A DNA stretch of 64,000 nucleotides from Coleophoma eucalyptorum (GCA_026120035.1 JALRME010000005.1:248001-312000); one strand, 5' to 3'. Shown: positions 1 through 11,475, numbered from the stretch's first letter. Notes: a model not told the origin generated them from the letters alone. Numbers and translations: made by a program.

Positions 1-204
1 TTCGCTTTTCGCGTTGGCACTGTCTCCTAGCTTGTGCTTCCTGCTCGTCTTTCGTCTCTTCGCCTCGGCTTTATCCGTCTTTGCGGTGATTGGCAATTTA
101 CCCATGCTAGTCCTTACTAATTTATCCCTTTTGCTTAATACAGAACGGACGATTCCACAAACAATTCACCGTTGCGTGATGGTCTCACCGATTCGGCCGA
201 GACC
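1..204 (+). other. 5' leader of the first gene, with a probable intron
   Basis: A pyrimidine-rich stretch ending in a TAATACAG acceptor closes at position 143, preceded by a CTAAT-like branch site. This suggests an intron in the 5' leader, or less likely an upstream coding exon, because the downstream frame stays open back to about position 139. The donor may be the GTGATT near 84. No recognisable protein is encoded here. Confidence 0.4.
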
Positions 205-1803
205 ATGAGCGATGGTCCCGAAAAGCCCCGGCTTCTTGGAGAAGATGAAGATATTGATGATACTTCAGCCATTCGTGTTGCCCATCACCTAGATGATGAT
301 GAAGATGATGACGAAGACATTACTCCCTACTCAAAGCGAAAACGTGCTTCCATCAACTACAATTTAGATGACTTGAAATATAACAGTTTATCGCGCAACA
401 CGCCACTGGGTGAACGAGCTCCAAAGCGACCGAAGAAGTCACCTGAGGTGCGTGGAGTCATTATCGGTGTGTGGAGAGATTCGAGCCTGGAGGATGATAG
501 GGATAAGCACGTGATTTTTGGATTTATTGACATCCACGACCGTCTCCGAACCAGAATCTATCCCATGAACCGACGCGGCGAAGAATGTATTGCTAATATC
601 CCAACTGGCGCTGGAGGATGCTGGGTCACGTTTCCAAGGGTCATCTTCGATTCACATCTTGCCACATTGTCTCCTGCCGAAGTCAAAGAATATGTCAAGC
701 TTCGCGTAACTGCTCCACCCGAGGGCAGCGATGAGGAGCGTGAGAAGGCCGATTTGAAGGCTGCCCAGGACGCTGTTATTATTGTTGCCGCTCAAGATGC
801 TTCACCGGCAGGAAGACCCACTGGACCTCCTCGTGGACCTCGAAAGTCCACCGAAGGCTACAAGACCTCACTCACTCGAACGCCAAGCTTCAAGGCTGTC
901 AATAGCCCTGGAGCATCTATGCAACCGCCAAAGGGTTCGCCTGCTGTAGAGACAACTAAACCTAATGGTGTCCTTCTTGGGTATTGGGCTGATTCTGATG
1001 AAGCACGTTTGGAAGACAAGCATGCTGTCTATGGTGTTGTCGGGGGAAGTGATTGTTTCAGAGTTAAGGTCACAAGGACTACTCGCGATGGACGTTTTAT
1101 GGAAGGAAATTTCCCCACTGGTGCTGGTGCACTTTGGTTACATTATGACCAAGTTGTGCTTGATGATCATCTAGCACCTTTAAGTCGTGCTGAGGTGAAG
1201 GAGTATGTTCGAATTCGCCAAAAGGATGCTGACAAGGACGAGTCGGACAAGGAGCGAAATGCGAACAACGCCAAGGCTGTGCAGGAGGCTGTTGCAATTG
1301 TTGCTGCTCATGGCTCAAATGAAGCTCACGAGCCCAGCCGACGTGCCAGCCCTGAGCTGGAGGTTCGACACAGTGCCAGATCGGAACAGAGAATGGCGGC
1401 TAGACAACAAGCCGAAGCAGAAGCAAAGGCTCTCAAGGAATCAGAGCGCGTTAGAAAGGAGAAGGCCGAAGCACGAGAACGACAACATGAGCAGACGAGA
1501 AAGGAGGTGGCGATCGCCGAGGCTTCAATCAAGGGTGCTGCACAGATGGAGTTGCAGAACAACCTCAAGAAACTCAACAAAGTCTGGCAACAGCAGCAAA
1601 TGGCCATCGCTGGCCCTGCTCCCGTGGCGACAGGAGGACCAATTGCTACTACCGACGACCTGAAGTTCTACCAAGGCATCAAATATGAACGCAAGAACAC
1701 TGGTCCTTTTCAAGGGAAGCTGGCTAGTCCTGCGCAGCTGATCAACATTGATGGAGAGGATTATGTTGAGTACAGAATCCTAACAAAGCCATCGTTCTTC
1801 TGA
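205..1803 (+). CDS. Uncharacterised protein with two copies of an ~85-residue module, coiled coil and C-terminal motif
   Basis: Single coding exon, 532 aa. The ATG at 205 (context ACCATGA) is the first in-frame ATG. The N-terminus is acidic (about residues 12-40) followed by basic KRKR and KRPKK patches that look like nuclear signals. Two clearly homologous modules lie at about residues 84-167 and 255-338. Both share GV-hydrophobic-G-x-W-x-D-S, D-K-H, P-T-G-A-G, D-x-H-L-A-x-L-S and A-E-V-K-E-Y-V, and each is followed by an Ala-rich helix ending in I-V-A-A. A charged coiled coil follows (about 395-470). The last 45 residues contain G-I-K-Y-E-R, G-P-x-x-G-K-L and I-D-G-E-D-Y. The next gene downstream has related modules and the same C-terminal motif. 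I do not recognise the family. A nuclear or chromatin-associated role is inference from charge, NLS-like patches and architecture only. Confidence 0.85.
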   Translation: MSDGPEKPRLLGEDEDIDDTSAIRVAHHLDDDEDDDEDITPYSKRKRASINYNLDDLKYNSLSRNTPLGERAPKRPKKSPEVRGVIIGVWRDSSLEDDRDKHVIFGFIDIHDRLRTRIYPMNRRGEECIANIPTGAGGCWVTFPRVIFDSHLATLSPAEVKEYVKLRVTAPPEGSDEEREKADLKAAQDAVIIVAAQDASPAGRPTGPPRGPRKSTEGYKTSLTRTPSFKAVNSPGASMQPPKGSPAVETTKPNGVLLGYWADSDEARLEDKHAVYGVVGGSDCFRVKVTRTTRDGRFMEGNFPTGAGALWLHYDQVVLDDHLAPLSRAEVKEYVRIRQKDADKDESDKERNANNAKAVQEAVAIVAAHGSNEAHEPSRRASPELEVRHSARSEQRMAARQQAEAEAKALKESERVRKEKAEARERQHEQTRKEVAIAEASIKGAAQMELQNNLKKLNKVWQQQQMAIAGPAPVATGGPIATTDDLKFYQGIKYERKNTGPFQGKLASPAQLINIDGEDYVEYRILTKPSFF

Positions 1804-2714
1804 GTCTATTGCGTCGCAATAACCAACACTTTGACCAGACAGCGGTTGTACTGGAGTAGCCTCAATGTCACAACGAATAGTAGACCCTCCTTTTTGGATT
1901 AAATTTTTGTTGCTTGCTGCTGGAGTCCTAGGCTAGGTTTTAATGGGGGTCATTACGCTCAAGTTATTTTTTTGCATTGTTTCCTTTGTCTCAACTACGC
2001 ATTTGTTAGGCCACGGGAGTTTTTATACCTATGTCAACTTTGCCATTGTCTTTTACTGAAGCCTTTTTTTGATATCATGTTAGCTCTAGAGACATCGTGA
2101 AAGTGGGAAAGGGCAGTTGTAGTAGCAGCAGCATAGTAGTAGACCACATGCCCAGGGTATATATTTTGTAGTAGTCAGAATCAACATCGATTACTTGAGG
2201 TTATTCTGCACCTGAATGAAAGTAGCTTTCAGGAATGATTAGTTCGCGCTCATGTTACTTTATCGCCTCTGAACTGAGATTTCGTGATAAAGAGCTTTTG
2301 TCACGCTGTCCCTGTCCAGAGCCCATTATAGTAAATTTGGGAGAGAGTGATCATCTCGAGTTCGTATAATGTTTTATCTTCGCTTGCTTCATGATAGCCG
2401 GTGAGTACATAAGTATAGTGTAACGATTAAAGATCTTACTCGCGTGTTCCTTCCCTATCTCCCACGTCAACAAACGGAAAGCTCAAGTGAATTGGCGCAC
2501 GTCCACTTTCATGAACAAAGCAAAGCTGAAGAAGTGACAGGAAAGCAAACACAATTGTTCCCCTCCGCTTCCAATTTCCAAGCTTCTTTTCATCCAATCG
2601 AATCCTGTTCGATGATCACGTCTCCTAATTGATGCAAGGCAAACAACCTGAATCAAACCCGTGCGACTTTCTTTTTCCTGCCATCCACCTCTAGAGGTAG
2701 AAGGGGAAGACAGA
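1804..2714. other. Intergenic: 3' region of gene 1 and leader of gene 2
   Basis: AT-rich, with stop codons in all frames apart from short chance openings. It holds the 3' UTR of the upstream gene and the promoter/leader of the downstream paralogue. No repeat, RNA gene or further coding region is seen. Confidence 0.6.
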
Positions 2715-5498
2715 ATGGACAAGGGTGTTGGCAAATCAACTACACCTGGTCCCAATGCTCTCAACCCACCACTGCTCATGTTATCTTCGAGTACTGGTCC
2801 AAACATGACACGCCAATTAGCACGTTCCCAGCCTATTGAGAGAAACTCTAGATCATCAAAAACCACCGCGGCCAGTTCTTCTATTCCAAGGCCTTCGAAT
2901 AGGCAACCCTCTAAGAGTAGTTCACCTTCAGTTTCCCCGCCGCCTGCACCTCGTCCCATCAAGAAGAGATTGATTTCAAGAGCTGACTTAGCTTTCTTAA
3001 CGAGAGGCAGGCTAGACTTGAGTGCCAAGGATCATGAAGAGTCGAGAGAATGTGTATCCACCAGAAGCTCTTCATCTTCTAAGCGTTCTGCACCCTCAAT
3101 CTCACCTCCTAGGAATCTAAGGAGGTCTAGAAGAGGGTCCTTATCGAGACAAAGCCTGAATTCGAAGACGTCTTCTAATCTCCTACAGCGAACATCAACT
3201 TCAAGACAACATTCAAGCTCTGGGAGACGTTCAACTTCACAGTCAGTGAACAACACGCCCATGACAGGTTCAAGAAGCGCATTAGAAAAAGAGCTTGCTA
3301 GTGTTCATGCTTTTAATGATAATTACCCAATAGGCAAAGAACCATTGCCCGAGAAACGAAAGACTCGCAACAGCAACCCTATCAACGTCCTACAGCCAGA
3401 AATGGCGAACATTATTGATATCACTGATAGTGAGAAAGACTTGCCTGCAACCAGTGTTAAGTCTCGCGCAACGACAAAGCGGAAGGCTAGCGAAATTGCT
3501 CGTAGGAGATTTTTGGGGCTCCTCTCGATTGAATCTGAGAATGACGAGGGTAATGCTTAATTTCAAATTGGGTGTACAACGCTTACTACTGTTTAGATAG
3601 TGATACCGATGAGCCGTCCAATAAGCGGCCTCGAAAGCTCAATAAACACGATGCTAAAGATCTGCTTGTTGGTCATCATATCGATGACAAGAAACTTCCT
3701 GGTAGGTTTCCACTCTGCAATCTTGAACTGGAATTAACCAACGTAGTTTATGCCAGATACTATCCAAATGGTCGAGTCGTGACAAGAGCCTACAGCGGAG
3801 ACGTTGAGGATGAAGTCTATCAACGCTGGCAGTCATTGTTTTCTGTGGAGCACAAGGGCTTGGTCAAACTAGATAAGATCAAGTATGACACCCTTGTCTT
3901 TGGAGCAGATCCAGATATGCAGTCTCTAAGCCTCGACGAAAAAACGAAGCGTATCCAGGAGTTTTTGAATGACAAGAAGGGCCAATGTATTGGACATCAT
4001 AGGGCATATGCTGATTTGCCAGTCTTTGCGGGTTATTATGGCTCTTCGAAACAAGGTCGAGGTTCATTATTCACACGAATCTATCGAGACGACATCACGA
4101 AGGAGATGCAAGACGAGTCTCCAGATCTTATTAGAAACTACAACAAAGGTATGATCACTTTGGATCAAATCCAACTGAATCCATGCCTTCGTGTAGATGA
4201 AAAGGAGGACCTACGAGCCCTAGATGATGTTGAGAAGCGACGAAGGATCAGTGACTACATTACTTCGCCTCCGGGTGTGTCCCTTTCACAACAGGACACC
4301 TCGAACATTTCTTTGTCCACAGATGCGACAGGAGAAGAGATTGTAGTCAATCGAGGTGGAGGACAAATCGTCATGGATGCGAGATTAGACGGCCCCGACC
4401 ATGTTCAGGAGAGATTAAGACAGCAGTACGACCTAAGTAACCATTGTGTTCTCAAGGTGCATGTCGGCAGCTGGTCTAGAGATTCAAGAGTTCCTGTACA
4501 TGCTTATTTGCAAGCAGATGGGGCAATCATATTTCGATGCTACGAAGATGAATTTCCAAAGATAATCAGAGGAGCTTACGACGGTTTCAGGAATCTTAAA
4601 GAACAAATTAAGATGGGTTCTATAAAATTCAATGAGGAATTCCGCCATACGACTGCCGCAGGGACAAAGAAACTCATCAGTCTTGCTTTAAAGCAACTTA
4701 ATAGAGGAGCTAGGGACTCGAACAACAGACCAAATCCTGAAGAAGGCATGACTGCAGAAGGTCAATATGAGGATACAGGGGAGGAAGTACAGGGAGAGGG
4801 AGACGTAGCTAAACGAGAGAAACAAGACGGAGGTAAGCACAACTGATAATTTACTTCAACACAAGTATCTTGACTTTTTTTGCTGATTTCTAGCAGAACG
4901 TTCAAAGTTTGATGAAACACATCAGCTCCATAGCATTCGGAAAACTTTGCTAAAGCCTAATCCACGGGTCATCATAGAAGTTATAAATGCTATCGATCAT
5001 CTTGAGAAGGCAACAAAGGCTCACTTTGACAAGCTCGAGTCCATCATAAGTGAAAAGGAAGGCGAAATTAAACACCAAAATACTAGGATTGAGCAGTACG
5101 ATTCTACTGTTGCTGAGCTTCAAGACAAAATCGATCGCCTTGAACGAGGAAAGCATTGGGGAAAGTCGGGCACGCTACGCAATGGGGACGAGATATATCA
5201 ATTGAATAAAACTGGCTCTCTGGCGGGTATGTATACCAAGGAGAGCACGACACATATTGATGGACAGAAATATAACGAATGGAAAGTCCTGAGCCTAGTT
5301 ACCCCGGTCGACATTGGTCCCTCATCAGCACACAAAGTTCTGCACAATGGCATTCCTTTCCGGCGAATCATAGGTGGACCGAACAAGGGAAAGCTTGTTG
5401 AGCAATTCTTGGATCATAGGGAAATATCTATTATTGATGGAGATTCCTTTATTGTTACTAGGGTCCGTGAAATGGTCGTCGAAAGGGGGGTTGCTTAA
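2715..5498 (+). CDS. Uncharacterised protein, diverged paralogue of the 205-1803 gene (three modules, coiled coil, shared C-terminal motif)
   Basis: Predicted exons 2715-3549, 3597-4832 and 4894-5498 give 891 aa. Both introns are phase 1 (47 and 61 bp), and the second ends in a TAGCAG tandem acceptor. Residues 1-300 are Ser/Arg-rich and disordered, with a SUMO-interacting-like I-I-D-I-T-D-S-E near the end of exon 1 and a KRPRK patch after it. Three related modules follow at about residues 320-405, 415-505 and 575-665. Repeats 1 and 2 share V-[YF]-A-x-Y-Y, T-R-x-Y, G-[LM]-[VI]-x-L-D-[KQ]-I and E-K-x-x-R-I. A coiled coil (about 715-770) precedes a C-terminal block with G-I-P-F-R-R, G-P-N-K-G-K-L and I-I-D-G-D-S-F, matching the end of the upstream gene. 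Same strand, 0.9 kb from its relative: an old tandem duplication is inferred. Function unknown. Confidence 0.82.
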
Positions 5499-6095
5499 GG
5501 TTCCTAGGTAGGAATGAAATGCGATGCTAAGATTTTGTTAAGAGCTAGAGAAGATCATTGTGATGGGAGGGGGGAGTTGACATCGTAAAGCACTTTGTAC
5601 GGAGCGAAATAGCATTGTAGCAATAACTAAACCTCTGAGCTTTATGATTGTTTCATCTGCGCTTTTCATGTTCGAAAGATAAGACACTGACTGATCTTCC
5701 TTAGGCCAATCTATTTCTAATGCATCTGCAGATTTGCGCAACCCACAGCCGCAACCAAGGTTGCGCTCGCTTAATAAACGTGAGCGAGGAGGTATTGACA
5801 ATTAACCCCCATGTTAATACCATGCGAAGAAAAGGCACGAGAATATCGTCATTCATTAATTTGCGGCCACTCCTCCGACAACCTCGCCGCTACTTCACCT
5901 CACCTCCTACTTTCCTCGGACACTCGGCCACGGCCCCCCCTCCCCATTCCACCCACGACTCCAGCCGTTGAACCCGAATAACCTACTGCTCTTATCCGAT
6001 CCAAAAAAAAGTATTCCAGCAGACTTCCCCGTCACCATAGAAGCCAAACCCGAAAGAGAGACAAAACAAAAGGTATGAGAACATCGGCAGTCATG

Positions 6096-6127
6096 AGGGG
6101 AGAGGAGGGAGGGGAGGGGGGGGGAAG
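6096..6127 (+). repeat. G-rich tract with G-quadruplex potential
   Basis: Four or more runs of at least three G separated by 1-6 bases on the plus strand, ending in a run of about ten G. It satisfies the usual G3+N1-7 quadruplex pattern. A second long G run lies at about 6600-6611. Confidence 0.6.
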
Positions 6128-6331
6128 GAGGAGCTGTCAGCCTTCCCTGCATCCGCCAAGGACGCAGCACGACGTAGTACAACATGTTTTTTTTGGGCTT
6201 GGGATGTCCCTCCTCCTTCGGCATTGGTAGAGCAGGGGGGAGGGGCTTTGCTGTATGAGCAAATGGAATCGACATCAGAACTGTATATATAAAAAAGGAA
6301 GACAGCACTGTGGGAAGTACGTATGCAATGC

Positions 6332-6358
6332 ATGTATGTATGTATGTATGTATGTATG
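6332..6358 (+). repeat. (ATGT)n microsatellite
   Basis: Nearly seven perfect copies of the tetranucleotide ATGT, followed immediately by GGCT-type tetranucleotide repeats. Confidence 0.9.
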
Positions 6359-6456
6359 GCTGGCTGGCTAGCTCCTTTGTTTTCCTTTTCCCATACTCAC
6401 CTTTTTTCTGGGAGAAAAAGAACCCCTCCCCTCGTGGGTTGGAGAGAGAGGATATG

Positions 6457-6480
6457 TATATATATATATATATATATATA
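6457..6480 (+). repeat. (TA)12 microsatellite
   Basis: Uninterrupted TA dinucleotide run in the intergenic region, about 100 bp after the ATGT repeat. Confidence 0.9.
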
Positions 6481-6941
6481 ACCAAAAGCAGCAACGTGAC
6501 CACGAGTTTTACTTTTCTGGGTCGGAAGGGCAGGGAAAGGAACCAAAAATAAGGAGAGACAGAATGGGGGAAAAAAAACGTAATGCCCATGGTGGCCATG
6601 GGGGGGGGGGGATTCGGGGTCCCGTTGGTCTTTTTTTTTTCGTAACTCAGCTCAGGTCAGCTCAGGTCAGCTTCGCACAGCGCAGCACAGCTTTCTTGTA
6701 AGCAAGCTCACATAGCTAGGCTGCTAGGTAGGTAAGGTAGTAAGTAGGTAGTTAGCCGAGCAAGCGAAGAAAGAGAAGTCTGTAAGGAAAGAAAAAGGTT
6801 AAAGTAGGTACGTGGTTGGTGGAAGACAAAAGTAGAAGAAGCAGCATGTCTCCTTTTTTTGGTCTCGTGGGGATAGGTTTCTTTTTGAGAAATCTGACGA
6901 ATGGTAGGTATTGTGACTGCGGTTGTAGCGGCTGTGGCGGC

Positions 6942-6961
6942 GGCAGCAGCAGCAGCAGCAG
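6942..6961 (+). repeat. (GCA)n microsatellite
   Basis: A short perfect trinucleotide run in non-coding sequence. Its in-frame poly-Ser/poly-Ala translations give misleading short ORFs. Confidence 0.85.
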
Positions 6962-7691
6962 TTGTCATTGTTGTTGTGTTGTTGTTGGCTTGGAATGGGT
7001 TGCTAAGAAAGTGGGTTAGGTAGCTGGGAGGAATATCTATCTGCCTGTTTGGCAGGTGTTAAGGAATTGCCAAGACGCTCTACCTACCACGGCGACAGGT
7101 GCAGGCTTTGGGGATGGGTCATTCTGACGCAAGTATTTCGTAGTTTGTGCTATAATGTTGGGGTGCTATAGGTAAGCCAGTCCGATCTCGTGACATGAGG
7201 ACTTCACTGAACAGAATAATACAAGAAAGATGCAAGAGAAACGACTGATTTGACATAATTTAGGGAGGTCGAACAAAAGTGAAAGAACCAGCCCACTTTT
7301 CAATCCATTCGTTTTGGCTTCTTTTTGTTTCTTTTCTTGGATCATATTATGATCCTCTGCCCAGGGCCTATTTTCTCCTACCATCTTTGCTTCTTTCGTT
7401 TCCCTTATGCGTCCACGTCACCCCCTTTTCCTCCCAACCTCTCCTCGCCTCTAAAACAAGACAACCAAACGGCAGAAGGCTTAGCAAAGCTTTATTCTGC
7501 AGTGCGTGCACAAATGAGCAGATGAATACAAACAAGAGATGCAGAAGCTTTGGTCCCGAATTCCCCAGGTATGAAGTACCTATGTCCCTTGGTTAAAAAA
7601 TACAACGATACAACAATAAAGCACGAAAAGACTCCAGACTCGAGGAACAAAAAATCAAACCCCATGCCATGCACGCAACCCAAAATCCCTT

Positions 7692-9793
7692 TCAATGACC
7701 GTCGTATCTTCCATTGTGTTGATCTTCATTCTGGTGGTGATGATGCTCATCACCATCATGATGTAACGTGACTGAGTTGAACTCCTCGAACGGATCCACC
7801 ACAGCTTCCACTCCTGGAGTTGCCAGACCGGAATCGAGTGGGACACCCTTTGGCAGGGCAGACATGCCACGAGTGCCACTAATATCTACACTCTCGCTCT
7901 CCTTCACGTTTCGGAAGTTGAGAGTATCGATTCCACGTCCCTGGTGTGGAATCATCGGTGGCTTCATATGTCGAATCAAAGCCCACTGCGTTGTGCGGAA
8001 GAAAGGATGGCCTTTTACATCTGAAGCACCGGCACGAGCTCCAAGTCGTCGATTTTCGTCCTTGATTAGTAACTTTCGTACCAAGGATTTGCAAAGACTA
8101 TAGAATGTCAGGATAGTTCCAAAAAAAAAAAAAAAAAAATAGAAACTGCCGACTTACTTTGAGACCTGGGGCGACCCAGAATGTTCTGGGAATGGGACGT
8201 CATCTCGGAGAATGTTGGCAAATGTAGCATTGCGATTCTTTCCCTTGAATGGCGTGGTTCCAAACAGCATCTCATAAACCAAGATTCCTAGGGTCCACCA
8301 ATCTACCGCACTCGTATGTCCACAACCCTTGATGACTTCCGGCGCAATATACTCCTCAGTTCCCACAAAAGAGTTCGTTCGGAAATTCGCTATACATGAC
8401 TTCGTATCGATTGTTGGTAAAGAGTTCGAGTTGTTGCCATTTCTACCAAGGATCATGGTTGGCTTTCCACCAGGGTCGGATTGCTTAGAAAGATCAAAGT
8501 CTGACAACATTATGTGCCCCGATTGGTGGAGTAGGATATCTGCAAGCTGTTAGAACGTGCGGTCACTGCAGGATGGGATTTGCGTACTCTCTGGCTTCAA
8601 GTCTCTGTAAATGAAACCCATTAGATGCAGGTACTCTAAGGCAGCCGTAACTTCGGCGGCATAGAATCTTGCATCATCCTCAGGTATACATTTACCTGGT
8701 CTTGTCTGCAGAGCTCTGAAGAATTCTCCGCCGCTGCAATATTCCATGCAGAGGTAGAGGTGATCTTCTGACTGGAAGGAATGGTATAATGTGACAATAA
8801 ACGGATGGTTGCTGGTGGCCAGAATTTCCTGCTCTGCAAGAGCCCGCTTGATCTTGTTCCGCTTGATCATCTCTTTCTTACTTAATACTGTTGCCACGTT
8901 AGCCTCTCGTATGAACCCCAAAGGAAGTTCTGCTACGTACCCTTCATGGCATATAGCCTGCTGCTCTTCTTCTCCCGCACCAGATATACCTTTCCGACGT
9001 CTCCCTTACCAATCAACTTGATCTTATCAAAACTGCCCGGACCAACCTCAACATTTCGAACCTTTATTGAGTTCGAGCTGTACGTCCTCCTGAATGCAGC
9101 CGCGTTCCGGAGATTTGGTGGTTGTAATGCCCCTAATGAGTCAGTCGTAGGTGAGGGTACGGTTGCGGTATTTGCGCCTTTGGTATCGATCATAGACAAC
9201 ATGCTGGTGCTGGCATTGTGGGCAATTGGCTCCTTGCCGAGTTCTGCAGTGGCGGGTCGGTCATTCTCTCCTTTGCCCTTGGAAAAGAGTCCCTGGGCAT
9301 TTGGAGCACTGGCTACCCTTCTCAATTTCCTCGCCAGTTCCTCCTTTCCAGCCGTCGTGGCTTGATCGTTGGCACCCGACACGCCATCAACCTTGAAGGT
9401 AGGGGTGTCCGGTGGACTTGGTGGTACAGACCCGTCATTATGATGTCGCAGCGCTGGAGGGCCTTGGTGGGCAAAATATGGGTTGGCGTGTGCAGTTGGG
9501 CTTACACCGTCGTCCAATGGATTTCCTTCACTTGCAACGGTCGTCGATCGATTTCGATTGTTGCCGGGAAAGAACTTGGACTGTCGGAATGAAGACTTGC
9601 CTTCGGCCTTCAGAGAGCCGTCGTGCTTCTCGTTATTCCCACTGCTGGTGATCCGGAAGAAGTTCTTCAACTTTTGCGGGAAATGGCTGTTGCCATTGGA
9701 GTGCTTGCCAGAGGACAGCGACATGCCGGAGAAATTCCGCTTCTCGCTGGGAGAAGAGGAAGGAGAGGAGCTCTGGAGGGCGGTTGTCGTCAT
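7692..9793 (-). CDS. nrc-2: Serine/threonine protein kinase, NRC-2/Fpk (flippase kinase) type AGC kinase
   Basis: Exons on the minus strand: 9793-8941, 8887-8588, 8539-8158, 8097-7692, giving 646 aa. Introns are 53, 48 and 60 bp, and the last carries a long T run in the sense direction. Residues 1-245 are Ser-rich and disordered. The glycine loop GKGDVG is at about 262-267 and the ATP lysine at 284 (AMK). Then come YRDLKPEN, the magnesium motif as DFD instead of [12 protein letters not shown] in the activation segment, and an F-E-E-F-N hydrophobic motif near the end. DFD and this insert pattern are typical of the Fpk1/Kin82/NRC-2 group, which phosphorylates phospholipid flippases in yeast and controls conidiation timing in Neurospora (established for the family). 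The tail ends in a His/Asp-rich stretch (residues about 630-646), which is unusual. Its long upstream and downstream flanks are full of simple repeats. Confidence 0.95.
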
Positions 9794-10160
9794 CGGGGAA
9801 GACGATCAGCAGCTGTGACGAGAGCTGCTTCCCGACGAAATAGGTTCTCAATGAGGGTTCGAGGGAGTGAGGTTGTTGATGATGAGAGATGTAATGGGGG
9901 AGATCAAATGATGAAAGAGGCCCGGCTGCGGCTGGCGAAAGGTGAATGGGTGAATGGGGAATGGTAACTCCGTATCGGTAAGAGAGGAAGGCAATGCACG
10001 TTGACTGGCTGTTGCTAATCAGGAAGGGAAACGGAAGGGGAAGGGAAAGGGAATCCTTGCAGTTTCGGAAAAGTGGCGCGCTAGACGAGGCGTCGTCTTC
10101 ACGTCGTGATCGTTACTGCACCGCCATTATTTTGAGCCTGGTAAGGGGTAGGTAGTGCAG

Positions 10161-10203
10161 GTGGTGGTGGTGATGATGATGATGATGATGATGATGATGG
10201 TGG
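10161..10203 (+). repeat. (GGT)n(GAT)n compound microsatellite
   Basis: Perfect GGT repeats pass directly into about nine GAT repeats and back to GGT, roughly 370 bp upstream of the nrc-2 start codon. Confidence 0.9.
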
Positions 10204-10550
10204 AGTTGGTGATGGAGTGAAGGGAAAGGTTGGAGGTTGACAAATGGATATTGTAAGTAGATGGATAAAAGGCTGGGACTTGGCAACTGGGTTCAATAAT
10301 GGGGGAGGGAGAAGAGCCAGATGCAGTCCAGTGCAGTGCTGGACCGTACGTGCGAGGAAGGCGGAAGGGCTAGAGCAGTGTAGTGCGTGTGTCTATCGGA
10401 CAGTCCAGACCTGGGAGGTGGGTGGAGGGTGGAGATAGACAGAGTGGAGGTGGGTAGAGGTGGGTAGGGGAAGGGGGAAGGGAAGAGGAAGGGAATCAAT
10501 GAATAATGGAATGGATGGGGGAAGGCGGCCTCTATTGGCAGAACCAGCGA

Positions 10551-10683
10551 TATTACTATTGCGACTACAGCCCCGACTACGGCTACTATTGCTACTACGG
10601 CGGCTACTACTACTACCACTACTAACTACCACCACCACCACTACTACTATTACTCCTACTGTACTGCGGCTGCTACTACTACT
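10551..10683 (+). repeat. Imperfect ACT/ACC trinucleotide tract
   Basis: About 130 bp of degenerate TAC/ACT/ACC triplets with few interruptions, upstream of nrc-2. It produces spurious Tyr/Thr/Leu-rich or Ser-rich openings in different frames. Confidence 0.75.
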
Positions 10684-11438
10684 GTACAACACAAACAACT
10701 ATTTACCTACGTGAACAGTCCAGCAATGCAAATAAAGTAACCCGAGCCAAGGAATGCAGAATGGGGGATAATTACCAAGCATCACGGATGGCGACGCGTT
10801 GCATTGCAGACCATCGCGCTGACCCCTCGGCCTGTTGTCTCTACCCATCTAACCTCTCAGCACTCCGGATGTCTAGCGACCTTCTGCTTTCTACATCGTA
10901 TGGTTCGTTGCCGTTGCCACCGACACTGACCGACACTGACTGACACTGACAAACCAAGCCAAAGCCGTCAGCACCGAGTGGATAAGCAGGCTAACCCCTA
11001 TTGAAGAGTGACATGCCTTGGGATGTTGGCAGCTTCGGCAGTGCTTTAAGGTATTTACAGCCCTAAGGTGCACACATTCTTAGCCTTCGAGGTTATTCGT
11101 CAATGCTTTCATTCACCACTCCCGCTCACGCGCTCGCTCATGCTCACGCACGCCTGATCCTCCCTGCCGTGCATTTGCTCGTCGTCCAGTTGATCGATCC
11201 AATGCTTAAGCGACAAAATAAGGTAGACACCGCCAGCAAAGAATTCAGCCAACCGAACTCAGTCAATGCCAGTGCAGCTGTGAAAAAAAAAAAGTATCCG
11301 TAGCAAGGGAAAGTGCAGAAAGTCGAGTTTCGGACCATTCACCAAGACATATCTCTCGCATCGTGAAGCATCCGCGCAAGGTCAGCAAGCGAACTTCAAC
11401 CGCGTTCCCCTTGCTCTCAGGTCCATCTCCGGCCTTTC

Positions 11439-11475
11439 TGCTCCCCTCTGCTCCCCTCTGCTCCCTTCTGCTCCC
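11439..11475 (+). repeat. 10-bp tandem repeat, unit CTCCCCTCTG
   Basis: Three full copies plus a partial one, with the third copy differing by one base. Non-coding. Confidence 0.8.

Larger units (their letters stand above)
5499..7691. other. Intergenic, low-complexity, between convergent 3' ends
   Basis: About 2.2 kb between the 3' ends of the module gene (plus) and the kinase gene (minus). It is dominated by homopolymer runs, G-rich tracts and microsatellites, listed separately. Long openings on the minus strand at 5907-6599 translate to low-complexity sequence and are not believed. No RNA gene or conserved protein is recognised. Confidence 0.55.

Noticed and set aside
2483..3028. 181-codon opening antisense to the second module gene
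   Set aside because: Shadow of the Ser/Arg-rich N-terminus. The sense strand splices in frame into the conserved modules.
5907..6599. 230-codon minus-strand opening
   Set aside because: Starts from a non-standard position and translates poly-Tyr/Ile from the TA repeat and Pro/Ser-rich low complexity. No family resemblance.
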